From positions 1 to 64,000 of the forward strand of contig DATKZM010000037.1 in the NCBI GenBank assembly GCA_035527975.1: DNA of 64,000 nt, given 5' to 3'. Positions 50,762-59,134 of this stretch are shown here, piece by piece; the first letter of the stretch is position 1, and the number at the start of each line of letters is the position of its first letter. Position numbers and translations under genes: made by a program. The DNA is from DATKZM01 sp035527975. GTDB taxonomy: Bacteria > Pseudomonadota > Alphaproteobacteria > JAPULJ01. The notes under the pieces were generated by a model. The model made no database searches and had not been told where the DNA came from. It saw only the letters and a list, made by a program, of their open reading frames with translations.

Positions 50762-51268
50762 ATGAGCCAGACAACGATAGATGCGCCAGAGCAGGCCGCT
50801 CAAGATGCGCCGAAGCAGGCCGCCCAGGCGCCATTCGATCTCGATCGATTTATCCCCTATCTGCTTACGCGGATAACCGGGCGACTCGGGAACAGCCTGG
50901 CGGGCGCCCTGCGTCCGCTGCGGATGACCAACAAGCAATGGCGGGTTCTGGCGGTCCTGTCGGCAGAGGATGGCCGAACCATATCCGAGCTTTGCGCCTA
51001 TACCGCCGTCGACCACTCAACGCTCAGCCGCGTCGTCGACCGGCTGGTTGACGAGGGTCAGGTTGAACGCGTCCCGAGCCCCGATGACGCACGCTCCACG
51101 CAGATCAAGCTGACCGATCGAGGGCGGGAGACCTTCCATGCGTTGCTTCCGATTGCCATCGCCCAGGCCAACTGGGCGATCAGCGGTATCGACCAGGCAG
51201 AACTCGACCAGGTGACCGCAACGCTCCGAAAAATGCTGAACAACATTCGCGTATCCCCCTACCCCTGA
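50762..51268 (+). CDS. MarR-family transcriptional regulator
   Basis: A 168-residue winged-helix regulator. The dimerisation helix region (PFDLDRFIPYLLTRITGRL) precedes the MarR DNA-binding part: MTNKQWRVLAVLSAEDGRTI, recognition helix ELCAYTAVDHSTLSRVVDRL and wing VERVPSPDDARSTQIKLTDRG, all canonical. A short polar N-terminal tail rich in Gln and Ala is extra. It lies 31 bases upstream of the amidohydrolase gene on the same strand and probably controls that operon in response to a small ligand. Confidence 0.92.
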   Translation: MSQTTIDAPEQAAQDAPKQAAQAPFDLDRFIPYLLTRITGRLGNSLAGALRPLRMTNKQWRVLAVLSAEDGRTISELCAYTAVDHSTLSRVVDRLVDEGQVERVPSPDDARSTQIKLTDRGRETFHALLPIAIAQANWAISGIDQAELDQVTATLRKMLNNIRVSPYP

Positions 51269-51299
51269 CCAGTCCCACGAGTACGCAAGGCCTTTGGAC

Positions 51300-52550
51300 G
51301 TGAAGACCCTCTTCATCAATGCCCATGTGATCGATGGGACCGGCAAGGACTGGTCGGGCTATGTCGTGGTCGACGGCAATTCGATATCCAAGCTCGGAAT
51401 GGGCGAGCTCGACACGGCGCCCGCCGGATTTGAGGTGATCGATCTGGCGGGCCAAACGCTGCTGCCGGGTTTCATCGATTGCCACGTTCATTTCCGCTCC
51501 GACGGCGCAGCCAATCCCCGCGCGCAGGTGCTTGGTGAAAGCGATGCCATGCTGACGCTCCGTTCGGCGCGCAATGCCCGGCGCACCCTGGAGGCGGGGA
51601 TCACCACGGTGCGCGACTGCGGGTCGACCAACTTCATCGATTTCTCGGTGCGCCGGGCGATCAGCGAGGGGCTGATGGTGGGTCCGCGCATGGTGCTGAG
51701 CGGCAAGATCATCTGCATGACCGGCGGCCATGGCTGGAATGTCGGACAGGAGGCCGATGGCCCCGACGGCGTGCGCCGCGCGGCGCGCGAGATGCTGCGC
51801 GCCGGGGCCGACAATGTGAAGATGATCGCCACGGGGGGCATCCTGACCGAGGGCACCGAAATCGGCGCCCCGCAATTTACCGAAGACGAGATGCGCGCCG
51901 GCGTCGTCGAGGCGCACAAGGCAGGCTGCCTCGCCGCCGCACACGCCCACGGGGCCACCGGCATCAAAAACGCGGTACGCGCCGGCGTCGATTCAATCGA
52001 GCATGGCTACTTCCTCGACGAGGAAGGCATCGCGCTCATGCTCGAACACCAGACCTGGCTGGTTGCAACCTCCGCAGCCGTGCGCAATGTCGCCTCGCGG
52101 TCGGTCAAGGACGGCCTGCTCGAAAGCGTCCATCGCAAGGCAAGCGAGGCCGTCGACCACCACGTCCAGAGCTTCAAGAAGGCCTACAAGGCCGGCGTCA
52201 AACTCGCGATGGGGACCGATTCTGGCGTGCCCTTCACGTTCCACGGCAACAACCTCGACGAGCTCGGTCATTTCGTGGAAATGGGTCTCTCACCGATGGA
52301 GGCCATCCAGGTTTCCACGCTCGACAGCGCCCGGATGCTCAAGATGGATGACCGCGTCGGCAGCATCGAGGAGGGCAAGCGCGCCGACCTCGTGGTCTTC
52401 GACGGCGATCCGCTCGAAGACATCGCCGTGCTTCGCGATCACAGCCGGCTTCGCTGGGTGATCCAGGACGGCGAGGTGATCGTTCGGCGCGAGGGCAACA
52501 CGCTCCATCGGCCCCGCGAGGTCGAGCTGATGGCGTTGGGGACGGCATGA
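51300..52550 (+). CDS. Amidohydrolase family protein (imidazolonepropionase-like), copy 1
   Basis: A 416-residue metal-dependent amidohydrolase. Ligands in order: HVH in GFIDCHVHFR, the conserved Lys in VKMIATGGIL (candidate bridging lysine), His in AAHAHGATGIKNAVRAGVD, His in SIEHGYFLD and Asp in MGTDSGVPF. Relatives include prolidase-like enzymes that hydrolyse Xaa-Pro or N-acyl amino acids and enzymes opening cyclic amides. GTG at 51300 is preferred as start, with AAGG 9 bases upstream; TTG at 51294 is too near that site. It overlaps the following paralogue by 4 bases. Confidence 0.9.
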   Translation: MKTLFINAHVIDGTGKDWSGYVVVDGNSISKLGMGELDTAPAGFEVIDLAGQTLLPGFIDCHVHFRSDGAANPRAQVLGESDAMLTLRSARNARRTLEAGITTVRDCGSTNFIDFSVRRAISEGLMVGPRMVLSGKIICMTGGHGWNVGQEADGPDGVRRAAREMLRAGADNVKMIATGGILTEGTEIGAPQFTEDEMRAGVVEAHKAGCLAAAHAHGATGIKNAVRAGVDSIEHGYFLDEEGIALMLEHQTWLVATSAAVRNVASRSVKDGLLESVHRKASEAVDHHVQSFKKAYKAGVKLAMGTDSGVPFTFHGNNLDELGHFVEMGLSPMEAIQVSTLDSARMLKMDDRVGSIEEGKRADLVVFDGDPLEDIAVLRDHSRLRWVIQDGEVIVRREGNTLHRPREVELMALGTA

Positions 52551-53788
52551 GCCTGCGCATCGACAACGCCCGGGTAGTGGACGGCCGCGGCGGCGTGCTG
52601 GAGAACCGCCGCCTTACCATCGACGACGGCCGGATCACCGCGATCGAAGACACGGTCGGCTCGAACGCCGCCGCGCCCTCGGCCACCGACACTATCGACG
52701 CGGCCGGCATGACCGTGATGCCTGGCGTGATCGACTGCCATGTCCATCTGTCGATCGGCGGCGCCGCCGATGCCATGGGTGAAGCCGTGAGGGATACGGA
52801 CTCGATCGCCGTCATCCGTATGGCGCACAACGCCGTGCGCACGCTTGCCGCCGGCATCACCACCGTGCGCGACATGGGCGCCAAGAACCATATCGATCTC
52901 GCCTTCCGTGCCGCGGTCGACCAGGGCATCTATCCCTTTGCCCCGCGGATATTGCCGAGCGGCCGTCCGATCACAATGACCGGTGGCCATTGCTGGCAGA
53001 TCGGGCGCCAGGCCGACGGCGTCGACGATGTCCGCCGTGCCGCCCGCGAGCAGATCAAGGCCGGCGTCGACTGGATCAAGATCATGGCGACCGGCGGCAT
53101 CCTCACCCAGGGCACCGAGATCGGCGCGCCCCAGCTCGGCGAGGACGAAATGCGCGCCGCGATCGAAGAGGCCCACAAGGCGGGCCGGCGGACCGCGGTC
53201 CACGCGCACGGCGCCTCCGGCATCAAGAGCGCGGTGAGAGCGGGGGTCGATAGTGTCGAGCACGCCTATTTCCTCGATGACGAGGGTATCGAGCTCATGA
53301 TCGAGCGCGATTGCTGGCTGGTGCCGACGGCGGCCGCGGTGAAGCTGGTGGTCGAACACGGCGTTGCAGGCGGCATTCCCTGTCACGTCGTGCGCAAGGC
53401 CGCCTCGGCGATCGGCAGCCAGGTCGAAACCTGCCGCAAGGCATGGCAGGCCGGCGTGCATCTCGCCATGGGGACCGATGCGGGGACGCCCTACAATCGG
53501 CACGGCGAGAACATGCAGGAACTTGAGGCGATGGTTGAGATCGGGCTGAGCCCCATGGAGGCCATCGTGATGGCAACCAGCCGCAGCGCCGCGTTGCTCG
53601 GTCTTGAGGAACGGATCGGGGCGGTTGAGGCAGGCTACGAGGCGGATCTGCTGATCGTGCAAGGCGCCCCGGACGAGGACGTTTCCATCCTGCGTGATGC
53701 CGAGCAAATCAAATACGTGCTGCAAAATGGCCGCATCGTCGCCCGCAGTGGCAAGATCGCCGCGGCGGCCGACGAATTGGCCTCATAA
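52547..53788 (+). CDS. Amidohydrolase family protein (imidazolonepropionase-like), copy 2
   Basis: A 413-residue paralogue of the preceding protein, alike along its whole length: GVIDCHVHLS, ITTVRDMGAKNHIDL, TMTGGHCWQIGRQADG, IKIMATGGILTQGTEIGAPQ, HAHGASGIKSAVRAGVDSVE and MGTDAGTPYNRHGEN. The metal-ligand set is intact, so both copies should be active. The start overlaps copy 1 (ATGA), so expression is coupled, and they might form a hetero-oligomer or handle two related substrates. An M24 peptidase gene follows 21 bases later. Confidence 0.9.
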   Translation: MSLRIDNARVVDGRGGVLENRRLTIDDGRITAIEDTVGSNAAAPSATDTIDAAGMTVMPGVIDCHVHLSIGGAADAMGEAVRDTDSIAVIRMAHNAVRTLAAGITTVRDMGAKNHIDLAFRAAVDQGIYPFAPRILPSGRPITMTGGHCWQIGRQADGVDDVRRAAREQIKAGVDWIKIMATGGILTQGTEIGAPQLGEDEMRAAIEEAHKAGRRTAVHAHGASGIKSAVRAGVDSVEHAYFLDDEGIELMIERDCWLVPTAAAVKLVVEHGVAGGIPCHVVRKAASAIGSQVETCRKAWQAGVHLAMGTDAGTPYNRHGENMQELEAMVEIGLSPMEAIVMATSRSAALLGLEERIGAVEAGYEADLLIVQGAPDEDVSILRDAEQIKYVLQNGRIVARSGKIAAAADELAS

Positions 53789-53809
53789 CGGATCAAGGAG
53801 GTCGGGCAA

Positions 53810-54976
53810 GTGACAACGATAGCTGGTGTCCCGAGACAGGAGTTCGATGATCGGGTGGCGCGCGCGCGCGCGCTGATGCGCGAGCGGGAGGTGGACGGTC
53901 TCGTGGTGACCGATCCGACCAGCTATTTCTACTTCAGCGGCCAGCGTGTCCCGACCTGGATGAAGATGCGCCCGAGCGTTTTCGTGCTGCCGCTCGAAGG
54001 CGAGGCGGCGATTGTCAGCTGGTCCGGACCGGAAATGTTCGCCCGCGTCTACAACCGCCCCTACCCCTCCTGGGTCGAGGACAAGCGCATCTATCCCGAG
54101 GTGCCGTTTACCACCGACCCTGTGGTCGATTGGGGCGTCCGCGGCGCGCTCGAGGATCTTGGGCTCGCCAATGGCACGCTGGCGATCGAGCTCGGCCAGG
54201 AAACCTCGCTTGGCCTGCCGTTCAACGATTTCCTGCGCCTCCAGCAGGAGCTGCCAAATGCCCGATGGGTCGAATCGGGGGAGATCATCTGGGGCTGCCG
54301 GATGATCAAATCCGCTTGGGAGATCAGCTGTTCCAAGAAGGCGTGCGACATCGGCGGCGAGGCCTGGAGACGCGCCTTCGAAGAGCTGAAACCCGGGGTC
54401 ACGATCCGCGAATTTCAGACTAAGGTCCTGCAATACTACTATGAGGGCGGCGCCGACCTCGATTCAGGCGCCCCCACATGTCTCGGCGCGACCGGCCCCA
54501 ATGGCGCCTTCCAGAAGGGCGACGTGCTCTATCTCGACGGCGGCTGCGCGGTCTTGGGCTACCAGATGGATTTCACCCGGCGCGCGGTCTTCGGCAAGCC
54601 AAGCGACCGCCAGCGCGACGAGCACGACGGCATGTGGGAGGTCCTCTTCAAGGTCATGGACCGGATGAAGCCGGGCGTGTCGATGGCCGAAATCTTCGAG
54701 TACTCGCAATCGCTCATGGCGGCGCGGCCCGACTGGCACAACTATTCAGACCATCCCGCCAAGCGGATCGGCCACGGCATCGGGCTCGGCAACGAGCCGC
54801 CGTCGATGAATGCCTTCGACACGCGCGTGCTCGCCGAAGGCATGATCCTGACACCGGAGCCGAAGATCGAAAGCCCGGACGGTCTGGTGAACCCCGAGGA
54901 GCACATCGTGATGACAAAGGACGGCTGGGATCAGCTGTCGAACGTGCCGGATTGGCCGCTCTACGTCGTCGAATGA
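53810..54976 (+). CDS. M24-family metallopeptidase (Xaa-Pro peptidase/creatinase fold)
   Basis: A 388-residue pita-bread-fold enzyme with a creatinase N-terminal domain (RARALMREREVDGLVVTDPT) and an M24 C-terminal domain. Five metal ligands can be read: Asp in YLDGGCAV, Asp in YQMDFTRRAVFG, His in IGHGIGLGNE, Glu in LTPEPKIE and Glu in PEEHIVMTKDG. It should cleave Xaa-Pro peptides or related amides such as creatine. Start is GTG at 53810 with AAGGAGG upstream. With the two amidohydrolases it forms a hydrolase trio next to a TRAP importer. Confidence 0.92.
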   Translation: MTTIAGVPRQEFDDRVARARALMREREVDGLVVTDPTSYFYFSGQRVPTWMKMRPSVFVLPLEGEAAIVSWSGPEMFARVYNRPYPSWVEDKRIYPEVPFTTDPVVDWGVRGALEDLGLANGTLAIELGQETSLGLPFNDFLRLQQELPNARWVESGEIIWGCRMIKSAWEISCSKKACDIGGEAWRRAFEELKPGVTIREFQTKVLQYYYEGGADLDSGAPTCLGATGPNGAFQKGDVLYLDGGCAVLGYQMDFTRRAVFGKPSDRQRDEHDGMWEVLFKVMDRMKPGVSMAEIFEYSQSLMAARPDWHNYSDHPAKRIGHGIGLGNEPPSMNAFDTRVLAEGMILTPEPKIESPDGLVNPEEHIVMTKDGWDQLSNVPDWPLYVVE

Positions 54977-55077
54977 CGACGGTGCGGCCGCTCGGCGAAT
55001 AACACCGGTGCGAACAAGCGGGAAAAAGGGTCCGCGAGCAGCACCGGCTGGCGACAGGTAAAGCAAGGGAGAGAGAA

Positions 55078-56082
55078 ATGAAAACGAACTTGAAGCACTT
55101 TAGCGGCGTAGGACTGGCGATTATTTTGGGCGTGTCGGCGGTCGGCACGATGGGCAGCGTCACGGCGGCCTCGGCCGAAGATACGATCCGCGTTCTGACC
55201 TTCGCACCGACCAACCGCAATGACCTCAGCATGGTCATCTTCCGAAACTACATGAAGGCGGTGAACGAACGCGGCAAGGGCGTGGTCAAGATGGACCACA
55301 TCGGCGGACCGGAGGTGGTGCCACTGCGCAGCCAGGTAAATGCCGTGAGCAAGGGCGGCATTGCAGATTGGGTTATGACTTTCACGGTCCATGCGGCCCT
55401 GGTGCCGGAGATCGGCACAGTCGGGCTCTCGCGAGTGACCCCTCAACAAGAGCGCAAGGCCGGCTTCATCGCCCTACTCGACGAGGCGCACAAACGCATC
55501 AACATCAAGGTCATCGGGCGGACCGCGACCACTGGCGGCTTCCACATCTTCTCCAAGAAGCCGATCGGGTCGATCGCCAGCTTCAAGGGCATGAAGGTCC
55601 GCTCGCATTCGGGCTACGACGCCTTCTTCAAGGCGCTTGAGGCCCGGCCGATCCACATGAAGATCTCGGAAATCTATGCCGGCTTGGAGCGCGGACTGGT
55701 CCAGGCCGCACCCTATCCGCTGTTCGTCTCCAGTCTCGGACTGCAGGAGGTGATCTGTTGCGCGATGGCGGATTCGTTCTGGGAGGCGCACACCACCTTC
55801 TCGTTCATCAACCTCGCCAAGTGGAAGTCGATTTCCGCCAAATCCCGCAAGATCCTCGCCGACACTCAGATCGAGTTCGAGGGAAAAATGGCGGCGATGG
55901 CATCCGAGCTCAAGGCCGCCGAGCGCAAGCGCCTCGAGGCCAAGGGGGTGAAGTTCAACAATCTGCCGGCCGCAGAGGCGGAAAAGTTCAAGGTGATGGC
56001 GAACGATTCGCGTTGGACCTTCTTGAAAACCAAGATCAAGGCCGACCGGTTCGCGAAGATCGAGAAGATGATCCGGCGCTGA
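55078..56082 (+). CDS. dctP: TRAP transporter solute-binding protein (DctP), second system
   Basis: A 334-residue DctP-family protein. The signal peptide (ending ASA near residue 32) is followed by EDTIRVLTFAPTNRNDLS; the ligand-binding regions GSIASFKGMKVRSHSGYDAF (with the conserved Arg) and KISEIYAGLERGLVQAAPYP are typical. GGGAGAG precedes the ATG. It lies about 100 bases after the M24 gene and leads the second dctPQM set. The sequence is clearly different from the DctP at 36143. Confidence 0.92.
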   Translation: MKTNLKHFSGVGLAIILGVSAVGTMGSVTAASAEDTIRVLTFAPTNRNDLSMVIFRNYMKAVNERGKGVVKMDHIGGPEVVPLRSQVNAVSKGGIADWVMTFTVHAALVPEIGTVGLSRVTPQQERKAGFIALLDEAHKRINIKVIGRTATTGGFHIFSKKPIGSIASFKGMKVRSHSGYDAFFKALEARPIHMKISEIYAGLERGLVQAAPYPLFVSSLGLQEVICCAMADSFWEAHTTFSFINLAKWKSISAKSRKILADTQIEFEGKMAAMASELKAAERKRLEAKGVKFNNLPAAEAEKFKVMANDSRWTFLKTKIKADRFAKIEKMIRR

Positions 56083-56176
56083 TCTCGTTGACGATGTGCG
56101 GGACGGAGGCCGTTGTCTCCGTCCTGCGCCTCGGCATAAGGGCAAACGAACTTGCGACGCTGATCGGAGCCGTCTT

Positions 56177-56704
56177 GTGACGCTCACACGGGTTTATGTG
56201 AAGGCGCTCGACCGGACCCTCGACACGATGGCGGTGCTGGCCGGCGTGTGTCTGGTCTTCCAGGTCGTCAGCATCAGCGTCGACGTATCGCTGCGCTACT
56301 TCTTCGGCGCGCCGATCAAGGCGGTCATCTCACTCAACGAATGGAGCCTGCTCTATATCGCCTTCCTGGCGGCAGGTTGGCTGCAACGCGAGTCCGGTCA
56401 TGTACGCATCGACATCGTCCTCAACCTGTTGGGCCGGCGCGGCACCCTCTTTGCCGACCTGTTTGGATTGGCGCTGGGCATAGCGGCTTGCTCGGTATTG
56501 ACCTGGTTCGGGTTCAAAGTGACCGTGGAGAAGTACACCAGCGGCGTTTACGATTTTTTCAAGCTCGAAGACGTACCGATCTGGCCGGTCTATCTGGCGA
56601 TACCGCTCGGAGCATTCCTGTGGCTGTTGCAGCTCCTGCGCGAGGGGGTGCATGTGATGCGTGAACACGGCCGCACCCGCGCCGATCCGCTGGCAGACCT
56701 CTAG
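56177..56704 (+). CDS. dctQ: TRAP transporter small permease (DctQ), second system
   Basis: A 175-residue DctQ-family protein with four predicted helices; SISVDVSLRYFFGAPIKAVI and LNEWSLLYIAFLAAGWLQRE match the family's first and second helices, and RESGHVRIDIVLNLL is characteristic. Start is GTG at 56177 with GGAG upstream; the longer frame from 56096 has an arginine-rich, non-membrane N-terminus. The large permease gene begins 16 bases downstream. Confidence 0.9.
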   Translation: MTLTRVYVKALDRTLDTMAVLAGVCLVFQVVSISVDVSLRYFFGAPIKAVISLNEWSLLYIAFLAAGWLQRESGHVRIDIVLNLLGRRGTLFADLFGLALGIAACSVLTWFGFKVTVEKYTSGVYDFFKLEDVPIWPVYLAIPLGAFLWLLQLLREGVHVMREHGRTRADPLADL

Positions 56705-56720
56705 GACAGGGGGTCGGGGC

Positions 56721-58034
56721 GTGGAGTGGTACTGGTCGCTTGCCCTGATCATGGGGGGCTTTTTTGTGCTGATGGCGGCCGGTGTGCCGGTCGTATTCGC
56801 GTTCTTCACCGTCAACATCGTCGGTATGTATTCGCTGATGGGCGGAGTGGTCGCACTCGACCAGTTGATCGAAAGCACCTACGGCAGCGTTACGGTGTTC
56901 GTTCTTCTCCCGATCACACTGTTCATCCTGATGGGCGAGGTCATGTTCCGCTCGGGCGTGGCGGGACGGATGATCGATGCGCTGGACACCTGGCTCGGAA
57001 ACGTGCCCGGCCGTCTCTCGCTGCTCGCGGTCGGCTCGGGCACGCTGCTGGCCTCGCTCAGCGGTGCCAGCATCGGCACCACCGCGATGCTGGGGTCGAC
57101 CCTGGCGCCGGAGATGGAGCGACGCGGATATCACAAATCCATGAGCATCGGGCCCCTGCTTGGCAGCGGCGGGCTGGCCATCATGATCCCGCCCAGCGGG
57201 CTCGGCGTAATTCTGGCGGTGCTGGCAAAGGTCTCGGTCGGCAAGCTCCTGATCGCGATCGTCCTGCCGGGTCTGATGATGGCCGCGCTATACACCGCCT
57301 ACATCGTAGTGAGATGCCGGCTCAACCCCTCGCTTGCGCCAAGCTATACCGTCGACGCGGTGCCGTTGCGTCGACGGCTCGCACTGTCGGTGAAGTACAT
57401 CCTGCCGCTCAGCCTGATTATTTTCCTTGTCGTCGGCCTGATCTTTCTGGGGATCGCCACGCCGACCGAGGCAGCAGCGCTCGGCACCGCTGGCTCCTTC
57501 GTGCTCGCGGCGTGCTATCGGGGCCTCAACTTCAGCGTCATACGCGACTCGCTGGAAAGCACGCTCAAAATATCGATCATGGTGCTAGTGATCCTGGCCG
57601 CCGCCCAGGCCTTCTCCCAGGTGCTCGCCTTCACCGGTGCGAACCGCCACCTGGTAAGCTGGGCGGTCGGCCTGCCTCTTCAGCCATTGATGCTGATCGT
57701 CTTCATGCAGGTGGTGATCCTGATCCTCGGCGGCTTCATCTCCGGCGTGCCGCTGATGATGATCACTCTGCCGGTTTTCATGCCGGTCGTTCTCAAACTT
57801 GGCTACGATCCGATCTGGTTCTCGGTGCTTTTCCTTATCAATGTGGAGATGGCGCAGACCACCCCGCCGCACGGGATCCTGCTCTATGTGATGAAGGGCG
57901 TCAGCACGCCCGGCACCACGATCGGGCAGATCATCCGCGCCGCGGTCCCGTTTTTGATCTGCGACGCCATCGCGATGGCGTTGATCATGTCGATCCCCGG
58001 CCTGGCGCTGTGGCTTCCTAAGCTGATGCTGTGA
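56721..58034 (+). CDS. dctM: TRAP transporter large permease (DctM), second system
   Basis: A 437-residue DctM-family permease with membrane helices throughout. Motifs include LASLSGASIGTTAMLGSTLAPE, GSGGLAIMIPPSGLGVILAV and the late QTTPPHGILLYVMKG. Start GTG at 56721 follows GGGG; the frame is open upstream into dctQ but only as overlap. It completes the second dctPQM importer, which lies between peptide-hydrolase and amino-acid-metabolism genes. Confidence 0.93.
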   Translation: MEWYWSLALIMGGFFVLMAAGVPVVFAFFTVNIVGMYSLMGGVVALDQLIESTYGSVTVFVLLPITLFILMGEVMFRSGVAGRMIDALDTWLGNVPGRLSLLAVGSGTLLASLSGASIGTTAMLGSTLAPEMERRGYHKSMSIGPLLGSGGLAIMIPPSGLGVILAVLAKVSVGKLLIAIVLPGLMMAALYTAYIVVRCRLNPSLAPSYTVDAVPLRRRLALSVKYILPLSLIIFLVVGLIFLGIATPTEAAALGTAGSFVLAACYRGLNFSVIRDSLESTLKISIMVLVILAAAQAFSQVLAFTGANRHLVSWAVGLPLQPLMLIVFMQVVILILGGFISGVPLMMITLPVFMPVVLKLGYDPIWFSVLFLINVEMAQTTPPHGILLYVMKGVSTPGTTIGQIIRAAVPFLICDAIAMALIMSIPGLALWLPKLML

Positions 58035-58050
58035 CGATGGATTTGAACCC

Positions 58051-59058
58051 ATGACCTCAAGCACATACCCCCCGATCAAAGCCTTGTTCCTCAATCTCTC
58101 GGACATTGAACGCGTCGCGCCCAGCTACGGCGAGATCGTCGAACTTGTGGAACAGACCTATCGCTGGGAGGCCGAAGGCAAAGCCGAAGTCCCGACCAAG
58201 TTGGGTGTCCATCCCGATCGCGCGAACACGTTTCTGCACGCCATGCCGGCCTGGGTGAGCGGTATGGGCGCGCTCGGCGCCAAGATCGTTACGTACTATC
58301 CCGGCAATTATGACAATGGACTGCAGGACTCCACCGCAATCATCCTGCTTTACGATGGCGAAACCGGACAGCCGCTTTCGATCATGGAAGGGATGTGGAT
58401 CACCTTCGCCCGGACGGCTGCCTGCGCCGCGGTAGCCGCCAAACACCTGGCGCGCAAATCGCCGCGAAGCCTGGGATTGGTCGGCTGCGGCGGGCTGGGC
58501 CGCTGGTCCCTGCTTATGCTCGCCGAAGTGTTCCCCGAAATATCCGAGGTGCGTGTCGCCTCGCGTACCGAAGCGTCGCGAAAGGCCTTCTGTGAACGGA
58601 TGGCCGACCACGGCTCCTGGACTTTGACCCCCGTCGACAGTGCAGCGGACGCCGTACGGGGAGCCGACATCGTGATCTCTTCAACGCCGCAGCAACCCGA
58701 GCCTCGCCTGATGGGGGAATGGTGGCAGCCCGGAACGCTGGCGATACCCTTCGATTATCCATACGCCTGGGACGACGCGGCCGTGGCCCAGATCGACCGG
58801 CTGGTCACCGACGGGCCGGAAACAATCGCCCGGTACGAGCGCGGCTTTGCGGCCGCCGGTCGACCGGGACTTGTCTTTCCAGATCGCCGCGACGGACTTG
58901 CCGATATTGTGGCGGGACGGATACCTGGCCGCGAACGCGACGACGAGCGTATCCTGACCTTCATCACCGGGATCGCAAGCACCGACGTGACCGTGGCGCT
59001 GGAGATTTATCGGCGTGCGGTCGCTGCGGGGGCTGGGGTCGAGTTTGCCTTCGACTAG
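58051..59058 (+). CDS. Ornithine cyclodeaminase/mu-crystallin family protein
   Basis: A 335-residue NAD(P)-dependent enzyme. The family's substrate-site segment (KLGVHPDRANTFLHAMPAWV), the helix region GMWITFARTAACAAVAAKHLAR and the Rossmann motif GLVGCGGLGRWSLLML are all visible, followed by EVRVASRTEASRKAF and DIVISSTPQ. Members deaminate ornithine or reduce cyclic ketimines and imino acids. It begins 16 bases after dctM and its TAG stop is formed by a repeat element's CTAG end. It is likely to act on the amino acid released by the hydrolases upstream. Confidence 0.9.
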   Translation: MTSSTYPPIKALFLNLSDIERVAPSYGEIVELVEQTYRWEAEGKAEVPTKLGVHPDRANTFLHAMPAWVSGMGALGAKIVTYYPGNYDNGLQDSTAIILLYDGETGQPLSIMEGMWITFARTAACAAVAAKHLARKSPRSLGLVGCGGLGRWSLLMLAEVFPEISEVRVASRTEASRKAFCERMADHGSWTLTPVDSAADAVRGADIVISSTPQQPEPRLMGEWWQPGTLAIPFDYPYAWDDAAVAQIDRLVTDGPETIARYERGFAAAGRPGLVFPDRRDGLADIVAGRIPGRERDDERILTFITGIASTDVTVALEIYRRAVAAGAGVEFAFD

Positions 59059-59118
59059 ACCATATTCCGTTCAATTGGCATCACCGGTCCGCTCCGCCGC
59101 AAGTGGAAAATGCCCCAG
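59055..59118. repeat. CTAG-bounded repeat element, internally deleted copy
   Basis: Bases 59055-59095 match the reverse complement of 29503-29543 at about 35 of 41 positions (CTAGA...TTGGCATCACC...CCGCTCC), then jump directly to CAAGTGGAAAATGCCCCAG, which matches the opposite end. The central long hairpin is missing. Its left CTAG contributes the stop codon of the ornithine cyclodeaminase-like gene. It lies between convergent genes. Confidence 0.65.
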
Positions 59119-59134
59119 CCTTTCTTGGCCGCGC

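Noticed and set aside
58032..58068. tRNA 3'-end-like sequence (GGGTTCAAATCC on the minus strand) at the dctM/ornithine cyclodeaminase junction
   Set aside because: The T-stem does not pair properly and no acceptor, anticodon or D arm lies in register; it overlaps the start of a coding gene.
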